Source: Zantedeschia hybrid cultivar (lineage: Eukaryota; Streptophyta; Magnoliopsida; Alismatales; Araceae). From it: a stretch of 64,000 bases of DNA. Positions within the stretch are counted from its first letter, which is position 1, and each line of letters begins with the position of its first letter. This document shows positions 12,505 through 20,660 of the stretch, piece by piece. Position numbers and translations under genes: made by a program. A model generated the notes under the pieces. That model saw only the letters and a list, made by a program, of their open reading frames with translations, did no database searches and was not told the DNA's origin. The stretch spans positions 19,828,501-19,892,500 of the forward strand of contig JARZZO010000004.1 in assembly GCA_030544215.1 (NCBI GenBank), in the 5' to 3' direction.

Positions 12505-12985
12505 GATCTAACACTTAGATCAAAAACCCTTTTTAATAATCTAACAATTAGACTATTAATGACTAATCTAACTCTTAGACCAGTCCAACAAAATTAATTA
12601 ATAATTTAACACTTAAATTATTAATTAACTCTAATTATTAATTAACTATTAATCTAACTCTTAGATTAGTTAATTAATGACTATAATCTAACAATTAGAT
12701 TATAAGATTAAAGTTAATCATTAATTTAACCCTTAAATCAATAACTAACAATAATAATTAAATACAACTAATTTAACACTTAAATTAATCATTTAAGTTA
12801 ATTATTAATTTAACAATCAAATTAATAACTAACTCAATTATTGATTAACAATTAGTTGAAATAACAATTAATAATCTAACTATTAGATTAATAAATATTA
12901 ATCACTAATTTAACCATTAAATTAGTATCATTAAAATTAACTATTAGTTTAACCATTAAACTAACAGTTAATGTTAATCAACTAA
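12505..12985 (-). repeat. array of short AT-rich palindromes with changing stems
   Basis: At least ten units of 17-23 bp of the type stem-TAA-nnn-TTA-stem. Examples are GATCTAA/TTAGATC (12505-12521), AATTTAA/TTAAATT (about 12603), TATAATCTAA/TTAGATTATA (about 12682), ACTAATTTAA/TTAAATTAGT (about 12904) and TTAGTTTAA/TTAAACTAA (about 12944). The stem letters differ between units while pairing is kept. Interspersed with plain AT-rich sequence. Confidence 0.8.
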
Positions 12986-13125
12986 CAACTAAATGTTAAT
13001 TAAAATGATTCACAAATCATTTGTTAAGCCCATTATAAAATTACAAAACATTTTTGAATTTTATTGAAATTAAAATTAAATTTTAATTCATTTTGTAAAT
13101 GGGCAAAGGGGAATTAATATAGAAA

Positions 13126-13470
13126 ATGGGGTGGGAGTTGGCTCAGCCTAATGGGCTGAGCCCTGGGCTCGAGCCCTGGCCGAGCCAGGGCTCGGACCAG
13201 GGGCGCCAGGCCCTGGCCTGGCTCGTGGCCTGGCTCGGCCAGGTCCGTCCCTGCCCTGGACCCGGCCCGGCCGGTCCGACCGGCTCGGGACCGGGTCCAG
13301 TGGAGCGGTTCGGCCGCCCCCCTCCTTCCCAGAAACCCTAAACCTGCAACTGTTGCAGCCGGCGGCTGGAGGGGCGGCAGGCCGCCGCCGGCGAGCGCCC
13401 AGGCCCTGGCCGTAGCCGCCGGCGACGCCCCCGGCGCCGGCGACCTGCCCGGCGCCGATGGGGCATGGTT
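13126..13470 (-). other. GC-rich leader block with ccctgg/ccaggg repeats
   Basis: An abrupt change from almost pure A+T to strongly G+C-rich sequence. The segment is dense in gagccctgg, ccagggctcgg and ctggctcgg words that are complementary to each other, so the transcript would fold heavily. A 174-codon minus frame spans 13638-13114 but has no recognisable domain and only simple Pro/Ala/Gly/Arg composition. Confidence 0.65.
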
Positions 13471-13862
13471 TCGGGTCAGCCGAGCCCCAAAAACCCCAAT
13501 AATTCTGAATTTTGCAGGATTGTTAAAACCGATTTGGGGCTTGATTTTTGCGGCTCTCCAAGGCCGTTCCGGCACCGGAAAGATACCGGATGTGGAGTGG
13601 TGACTATCACCAGTGGATCCGGAGTCTCGGCCGGCCATCCCAACGATTGGGAAGCCGTTTCAAGCCGTCGTAAAGTCGCCGTTCTTCGTCTCACGAAGAA
13701 CACGAAAAACCCCCAAAATAATCTCGAAAAATCACGAAAAAATAATCAAATTATTTGTGTTCATCTTATGAACACTATTCCATCATTTTAATTGGATTAA
13801 ACACATGGAATAACTCAAGAAAAATCAAATTCGGAAATCGAAACGGGACGAGAAACAGTGGA

Positions 13863-13879
13863 ACCTGGCTCTGATACCA
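13863..13879 (-). other. copia primer-binding site (initiator tRNA-Met)
   Basis: On the minus strand, directly after the 5' LTR end, the sequence reads TGGTATCAGAGCCAGG. TGGTATCAGAGC complements the 3' end of plant initiator tRNA-Met and is the standard copia PBS. It fixes the element's orientation as minus. Confidence 0.95.
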
Positions 13880-13880
13880 C

Positions 13881-15430
13881 TGTTGGGTTTTCTCGGTTTC
13901 TGCGGATCGCTTACGCAGCGGAAAATAAAATTTTACAGCGATCCGTTTCCCGTTTCGAAGAACAAAATACGATAATCTAATTATCGAAATTCTCACCGTG
14001 TGCGGATTCGAATCTGCAGCCGTTCGGTTCCGTCGGTGTGACACCGCAAGCCGCGCAAGCGCCCGGCCTCTAGCGAAGTCCACGCGATCCTCCCCGCGAC
14101 GGATATCCTCGAGTTCGTCGTTCTTCGCAGCCCGCGAAGCCCCCGCTGGTCGCCGCAATGATCGCCGCAGTGCGCGGACGATTTCCCGTCGAACGGGATT
14201 CGAAGAAGCGGCAGAGCAGATCTGGATCTGCCTGGACTCCAGAGGAAGATAGAAACTGAGGAGGGGCGGCTAGGGTTAGCAGCAGCTTGGCCTGCTCAGC
14301 CCGTTCGCTATGTTTTATACTAACCGCGCGGTTTTTCACAAAAACCCCCGGTTTGTATAAAACCCACTTATTTATCCATCGCCTTGAGAATCATTTGCGT
14401 GTGACCCTCTAGGCCCAAGTACCAGTCCAGTTAATGGCCCAGTAAGCCCAGTGACTCCTCACTGGCTTTATTAATTAATTAATAACTCTTTATTAATCAA
14501 TTAATCAATCGAATTGATGTCGCACATCGAATTCGACCGGGCCTCCGATCACGTTGGGTGCCAAGCAACACCGCGTGAACCCGGAAGGTATTTGGGGTTA
14601 AGTAACCCACTCTTGGAACCTTTCCGTCGACAGTTACCGCGTGGATATAATCCTTCATTCGTACAATGCTCTCGAGTCAACTCAGGGTATGGCGAGCTGT
14701 CAAACCCTAACCGGTCGACTCCCTTGGATTGGATGCCGCTGATGAATATCGAAAAACTCCTTTTCCGATATTATCGTCCGCCCTGGCCAGGGACTTTCGC
14801 GCATCCTTCCTAGAGCATTCTCTCTCTAAGTACCGAGAGCGAATAATTCCTTATTGACACACAATTCCCTTCGACGGTATTCCGCTGCACCCAATCCTTG
14901 GCGTATTAGAATCCCGTGGCTAGAGATTCGTAGACCAAGGTCAAAGTACAGAAGTCCACCGCCAAGGTGTCCTTGGTGTCTCAGGTCCGAGGACCATCCA
15001 CGCAACTGCGACAATAGAATCAAGCCGGTTGACAGTGAGGTACAATACCATCCAGCGATTCAGTCGGATCAGTTCAGTGAACTCATTCTCCAATGAGCAC
15101 CTACAGATTCGCCTTAGTGTCTCCACACAAATGACTTATGAGACCAGTCACCCTCATCATATGAGCAGGAGTAATTTGTACTAGTCTAACCGGATATCCG
15201 ATGTCCTTCTCGGATATCCTCCGACTAGGAACGAATAAGAATATGTGTGTTTAAGTGATCAGTCTCATTAGTATGATCTCATCATAATCTGATCACCATA
15301 GCACATATTCACGGACTTCATTATGAAACGATAATTAACGCGATTTACACATAATGAATATTTTGCCATTTTATTAATAATGAACGAGATTTACATTGTT
15401 AGATTGGCTTGTAGGCCACCTAAACTAACA
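13881..15430 (-). repeat. copia 5' LTR
   Basis: 1550 bp, the same length as the 3' LTR and colinear with it without gaps. The roughly 15 differences seen by eye are mostly transitions (for example 6287 C versus T, 6590s-6610s A versus C, 6907 region A versus G). It starts beside the PBS and ends at the right target duplication. Confidence 0.97.
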
Positions 15431-15435
15431 CCTAG
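15431..15435. repeat. target-site duplication, right copy (CCTAG)
   Basis: Matches 6148-6152 exactly and immediately follows the LTR end AAACTAACA. The gypsy-1 coding sequence resumes here. Confidence 0.97.
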
Positions 15436-16934
15436 GAATCAGAACATCTTAGCTGACGCTTTAGCTTCACTTGCATCTTCTCTTAATTTTCCAATCAACA
15501 GACAATCCGAATCAATCATAGTTCATAGGCGTCTCTCACCCGCCGTGAAAGACCCTTCATTCCTTAGAACTAAGGAGAAGTTGCTGAAGAAGGTCAGAGA
15601 TGAAGACATTGTGGAAAAGAGAGAGATCATGTTGATGGAGCTATTAGAAGAGATGGATGATGAATAGAAGCCATGATATTATGAAATTGTCAAATATTGT
15701 GAAGATCAATCTTATCCTGTAGAAGCCACATCTGAGGAGAAAAGAGCTATCAGGAGAGTTGGTCAACGATACACCCTAGTTAGAGGAGCATTGTACAAAA
15801 GAGGTTTTGATAGAGTTCTTCTAAGATGTCTAGACGAAGATGAACTTTGTAAAGTTATGGAAGGAGCTCATGTTGGAGTTTGTGGTGGTCATGTCAATGG
15901 ACAGATACTAGCAAAGAAGATCCTTAGACAAGGATTCTATTGGCCAACCATGGAAGAAGACTGTGTAGGATATGTCCGTAGGTGTGCTAAGTGTCAACTT
16001 CACGCCGACAAAATTCATTCTCCTGCATCTTCACTCCACCATGTTTCCTCCCCATGGCCTTTTCTCCATGTAGGCTTTCGATATCATTGGACCCCTTGGT
16101 AATCCAGATTCCGGCATCAAGCAAAAGTCTTTCATCCTCACGGCAACGGAATACTTCACCAAGTTGGCAGAAGCTGAAGCATACACGGAAGTCAAAGCAT
16201 CAACCGTCTGCAAGTTCATCATGAGGAACATCAACACCAGATTCGAAATTCCAAGCACCATTGTCACTGACAATGGACCACAGTTCGTGTCACAAGAATT
16301 GAAACATCTCTGCAACATGTACAAAATTGCATTGCATCATTCGTCTCCTTATTATCCACAAGGCAATGGCCAAGCAGAGACAACTAACAAGACTTTGATA
16401 AAAATCATCAAAAAGACGTGCAAATCTAACAAATTTACAGACTGGCCAGAAAAATTGGTTAAAGCTCTATGGGCCTACCGAACTTCAATCCGCACGCCCA
16501 CTGGGCAGACTACTTATTCATTAACATTTGGAATGGAGGCGGTAGTTCCATATGAGATCCTTATACCGTCATTAAGAGTACAATTGAATAAGGAATTTTC
16601 CATTGATGAACACCGTTCAGCACTCCTTGCTCAATTGGAACTCTTAGACGAGAAAAGATGGTCAGCCGCTAATCATGCAAGAGTTTATCAAAATAGATTA
16701 GCACGTTTTTATCAAAAGAAAGTCATTGAACGTAAGTTCAAAGTTGGTGAAATGGTCGTCAAAAGGATTTTTGTAAAACCTGGTGGTCCATGCTTTAAGC
16801 TCCAACCCAATTGGGAAGGACCCTATGTTGTATCGCATGCTTTTCCTGATAACGCTTATCGTCTTGTCAATGCAGAAGGGGAAGAGCTAACTCACTCCTG
16901 GAACGGTTTGCATCTTAAGAAATGCTACCCTTAG
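15436..16934 (+). pseudogene. gypsy-1 end of second RNase H and integrase
   Basis: The first residues finish the second RNase H (NILADALASLAS). The integrase zinc-binding H-H-C-C is present around 15865-15995 (AHVGVCGGH ... CAKCQLHAD). Stops occur at TAG 15665 and TGA 15674. The frame shifts by one near 16070-16100, just at the first catalytic Asp region. The remaining core is open from about 16104 to 16934, with TDNGPQFVSQEL and HHSSPYYPQGNGQAETTNKT carrying the second Asp and the Glu. The C-terminal part ends HSWNGLHLKKCYP followed by TAG 16932. Integrase would insert the cDNA. This copy is broken. Confidence 0.92.
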
Positions 16935-17257
16935 GTTAAATAGTCGATCAGTATGGTACAAAGACCAGTGGAATCAGAAAATTTAGAAACTCAAATTTCC
17001 TTATCAGTCTGGATAATTTAATTTCAAACACATTACTACACACACTGACACGTTTGATTCGTGAGTAACAAGAGATGCCAAGTCCTAAGGAATACCGAAA
17101 GCTTGACTGAAAGTGTAAAGTACAAATCATTCTTTTAAAGCAAAATTTTGTTTTTACACTCGGCCCATGATGTCGGAACGAGGCTTAGAATAGACTACCA
17201 AGAATACCCGCCATCTTAGTAGGAGGCCGTCATAAAAAAAATGGGGGAGAGCCGTCC

Positions 17258-17320
17258 CAAAGAAAAGAAAAGAAAAGCAAAGCAAAAGGCAAAAGGCAAA
17301 AGGCAAAAGTCAAACGTCAA
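17258..17320 (+). repeat. purine microsatellite (aaaag)n/(aaaaggc)n
   Basis: Runs of aaaag followed by caaaggc/aaaaggc units, right after a gggggaga polypurine stretch. Low-complexity expansion in the element's 3' tail. Confidence 0.8.
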
Positions 17321-17699
17321 GTCAAAAAGCTATCACATTACAAACGTTACATCAAGGCCATGAATTGAAATGAAAGGAAACGCAAGGTCGATAAATGCCC
17401 CGAAAAGAAAATGACCGAACCCCAATGGATATTAGAGTAGGAAAGGAACATCTTTTTAGGTCTCCGGAACCTTCTCATGGGCTTTCTAAATCAATTCTTC
17501 CTTCATTTCTAAAGAGGTGTACTCCAAACTTAAGGAACGGCCTAGATTGACTAAGGATCGAGTCATCAAATGAGATCACGAATGGAAACACAAGTTCAAA
17601 CACAATGGGTTTAAGTTAAATTATTGAATAACAATTTGGGAATTAAGTTCATAAATGAATATGATCTTTTAATCTGAGTACCATGCTGGTCTTTTAGTT

Positions 17700-17935
17700 T
17701 ACACCATAGTTCAAAATCCAAAAAAATGCATATTTCAAAATCCAAAAAAAATGCATATTTCAAAATCCAAAAAAAATACATATTTCAAAATCTAAAAAAA
17801 TACATATTTCAAAAATAAAAAAAGCATATCCCAAAATCCAAAAAAAAACACATATTTCAAAATTTTAAAAAAAAGTACATGTTCCTAAATCCAAACAAAA
17901 ATGAATATTTCAAAACAATAAAAAATATTTCAATT
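17700..17935 (+). repeat. A-rich tandem repeat, about 24-bp unit
   Basis: About nine imperfect copies of a unit like tttcaaaatccaaaaaaatgcata. Copy length varies with the A-run, and later copies drift (aaaacacatatttcaaaa, then tgttcctaaatcc). It lies inside the gypsy-1 3' tail. Confidence 0.85.
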
Positions 17936-19332
17936 AGCATTTGCTTATTGCATCTAGTATGCTTCATTCCTTTTATTTTTAGTGAGCATCTGTCTGCTTG
18001 TATGTTGCATTTTGCTTACAATACGATTACCTTTGTTAATAAAGGCTATGCTCTTTGACCCTTCTATCAAAGATAGGATCAAGTAGTCGGTTACTTAACC
18101 AGGCAAGGGGCTAAGTCTGAATAGATGCTTAATCTGTTTGTTCATGTCATATACAGGACATAAGACATGAAGAGAGTTGGAATCCGGATTGAAGACAGCC
18201 AGAACCTGTTTCTGCGACTTAAAAGGCGTCGTTGAACAGCGACGTGTTTTGAATAAACTTAAGGGCGTCGGCTCGACACGACGCATTTCAAGCTTTCTGT
18301 CATTTACCCGAAACACCATATTTTAATGCTTAATTAAACACTTGTTTGAAATTATTAATGATTTTTTAGTGCAGGAAATACAGAAAAAATTCAGAGAAAT
18401 TGAAAATCTCAAAAAGATCCCACTGTAGGAATTTATGAGTCTTGACTGTGGCTAAAAAGACGGTTATCTCTATCCTTTGTACACTTTCATATAATTAATG
18501 TGCATCACCATTATTATATGTTAAGTATTTATTAGAGCATGTCAAGGACCTTATGATTTTGATGAAACTAGAATTCGAGTTCCCCTTCAACAAAAACAGT
18601 GATAATTCCAGAGAATTCTTAATCGCACGGATAGGCCGTTGGATTGTTAATTAGTGAGGACGATGGTTCTACTTTTGTGAAACAGTGCGTGGATAAACGA
18701 GCTTCGGCTTAGCACTAAATTACAAGAATTGGTGTCTTGACTCATTAATGACAGTTTAACAATATTATCCTTGATTAATTTATATTTCATTTGACTTTAT
18801 ATTTTTCTTTTAGCCCAGCATACATCATATAGGATTTTGAAATCACTGAGATAAGAATTAATTATTGATTAAGTTTCAGACCATTAATCAAATAATTCCC
18901 AACATGATATGAAATTTTCCATTCTGAATTGAGTATCTTGATTATCTTTGAGGTTCGCTTGAAGATATCCTTGGAATTCCATCCTTTCTTGGACTCTTAT
19001 CCAATATTTCTTGTTTTCTTTTATAATCCATCATGGCTGCAGCACGTCCACATTGGTTGGCAAACGCTTCCCATGATGAAACCTGCAGTGTCTACGACCT
19101 GGGATACTTCCCACTCCGTGGAGGTTGATCGACGTTATTTTATTTACTTGTCTACCTCATCCAGACATGATTCATTCCATTGATCTCCTTGAGCTATCTT
19201 CATCGATGATTTTGAGAAAAAATTCCAATCATGTGATGTTGGGAGCGTGTCTCATCACACCTTGGCATCACCTTTTCAGTACATTCCATTTCATTTTACT
19301 CCCTTGCAAAGACGATGCCAATGTGAGGCAGC

Positions 19333-20660
19333 TGTAGACACGCTAATTTTGACATCATTTCGAGTAAATTTCGTATCATATAATAATACCTCAGAATGGT
19401 CTTATATTTAATCATTGGTTAATTTTTATTGATCATTTTGAGTTAATTATCTAAATAGTGTCGGGTCAAACATACATGATTTAAGTTAATTAATTAAATT
19501 GATTTTAACTCAAATTTCAGTTAAAATATAAAGAAGTCTAAAAGACGTTGACTTGTGTAGACACCATTTAGAGTTTATTCCTATTTTGATGTTTAAATTT
19601 GAATTTCAATTAATTGATTAATTAGCTAAAAGACGTCTACAAGACACGACGCATTTTAGATATCCTAAGTTGTTTATATCTCTTTCTGGATGTTTATCCT
19701 TATCTTAATTAGTATAAAAGACGTCTATATTGGGCGACGCATTTTAGCTAATTACGGATAAAGATAAATTTTTTCCGGATGTTTATCCTTATCTTAGTCG
19801 GTCTGAAAGGCGTCTTCACATGGCGACGCGTTTTAGATAATTACAGCTAAAGATAAATTAATCTGTTGGTTAAGCTCGATAAATCTCCAGATTTTTTCAT
19901 GTAAATCCGCAAATGCAAGGAAGTCTATAAATACCCAGCCTCTTTGACGAATAAAAAAAAGAAAAGTGATGATATCGATAATTGAGTGAAAATTGAGGAA
20001 GAAATCTTGACGACGACGTCCAAACGCTGGAGGATTGAAGTGCTGCTACTTCCAGGAGTCAGGATCCCCTCTTCATCCGATCTTCGTCCTTTCAAGAATT
20101 TCTAAGACCAAAGCTTTCCAGGGGCCACCCAGCTTAGCTTTCAATTTATTTTTGTATATTTCTCACACTTTTCACCATATTAGCATCACATTTTTCATTT
20201 CATCACTCCATGCAACACACACGTACACTAGCATCATTTCCAAAACCTATTTGTTAAAGGGGTTTAAAAGACCACCCAGCAAGTGAGTTTACCTGTTTAG
20301 TTGCATGTTTAAAATTCTCTCTGGAATTGATACTACTACTTTTTCCTAAGTTCTCATTGTGTTTTCTCTCTTTCTTTCTATTTCTTGCAAGGTACAAAAG
20401 AGAATCAAAGGGGAGAGAATCAACAACGAACAGCAAGAAACTCAGATGATCCTCAAAACTCAATAGCAGCCAAAGCAAGAACAAGGATAAAAAGGGATCT
20501 CTTTCTTCAACCGGCTGAAGGAGGGGAACCAAGAACTCAAGAATCTCCCACGTCCAAACAGGTAGGCGATCACACCACTTAGTTTCTCTGTAATAGGTTT
20601 ATTTTGCACCTAAATAACATAATTTTCATGATAATCACACACTCATTTTAAGCACTCACA
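19333..20660 (+). repeat. gypsy-1 3' LTR
   Basis: Starts TGTAGACACGC and ends AGCACTCACA. It is homologous over its length to the reverse complement of 24609-25997, with the same landmarks (acgctaattttgacatc, cctcagaatggtct, the CGTC hairpins, a splice-like ttgcaaggtacaaaag, and gataatcacacac at the end). The LTR ends abruptly at the gag of gypsy-2, as expected for an integration junction. Small open frames inside it are not genes. Confidence 0.88.

Larger units (their letters stand above)
11137..13862 (-). other. copia 5' leader (untranslated)
   Basis: 2.7 kb between the PBS and the gag ATG with no credible coding frame. In element orientation it runs from a GC-rich block (13.1-13.5 kb), through an extremely AT-rich stretch of short hairpins (12.5-13.0 kb), to dispersed 19-21-bp repeats (11.3-11.6 kb). 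The gag ATG at 11136 is the first ATG followed by a long family-like frame. Three structured sub-regions are listed separately. The leader is long for a copia element. Confidence 0.8.
6153..15430 (-). mobile_element. Ty1/copia retrotransposon, complete, nested in gypsy-1
   Basis: A 9278-bp element on the minus strand, bounded by two 1550-bp direct LTRs and a CCTAG target duplication. The internal order in element orientation is 5' LTR, initiator-Met PBS, a 2.7-kb leader (GC-rich block, AT-rich hairpin array, 19-21-bp repeats), a shortened gag, protease, integrase, RT, RNase H, PPT and 3' LTR. Integrase before RT is diagnostic of copia. By eye the LTRs differ at only about 15 of 1550 positions, so the insertion is much younger than its gypsy host. 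Gag has lost most of its capsid core and one stop interrupts pol, so this copy could move only with proteins from a relative. Placement in the Tork/Angela-like group is a guess from LTR size and protein flavour. Confidence 0.97.
16935..19332 (+). other. gypsy-1 3' noncoding tail
   Basis: 2.4 kb between the integrase stop and the 3' LTR without a supportable gene. It contains a polypurine run with gggggaga at about 17242-17250, an aaaag/aaaggc purine repeat (about 17258-17320), an A-rich tandem array (17700-17935) and two CGTC-type hairpins (about 18213-18296). Long 3' tails of this kind are known in the Tat branch. The sequence directly before the LTR (gatgccaatgtgaggcagc) is only a weak PPT. 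Confidence 0.75.
1..20660 (+). mobile_element. Ty3/gypsy retrotransposon, Tat-type (gypsy-1), 5' end off window
   Basis: The domain order on the plus strand is gag, zinc knuckle, Pro/Gln-rich linker, aspartic protease, RT, RNase H, second RNase H, integrase, long 3' noncoding tail, then a 3' LTR at 19333-20660. An extra RNase H after the usual one, placed before integrase, is the hallmark of the Tat (Ogre/Retand) branch. The window begins inside gag, so the 5' LTR and leader are missing. A complete copia element (6153-15430) sits inside it. The coding region carries at least ten stops and two frame changes, so it is dead. Its 3' LTR ends exactly where the gag of a second, opposite-strand copy of the family (gypsy-2) begins, which suggests gypsy-1 inserted into gypsy-2. 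Lineage is inferred from domain order only. Confidence 0.9.

Noticed and set aside
13114..13638. 174-codon minus-strand frame in the copia leader
   Set aside because: Composition-driven (Pro/Ala/Gly/Arg) in a GC-rich, self-complementary block. No domain, and a similar-sized frame exists on the other strand.
20035..20582. Short plus frames near the gypsy-1 3' LTR
   Set aside because: Within LTR sequence that matches the other LTR in noncoding fashion. Frames are not shared.
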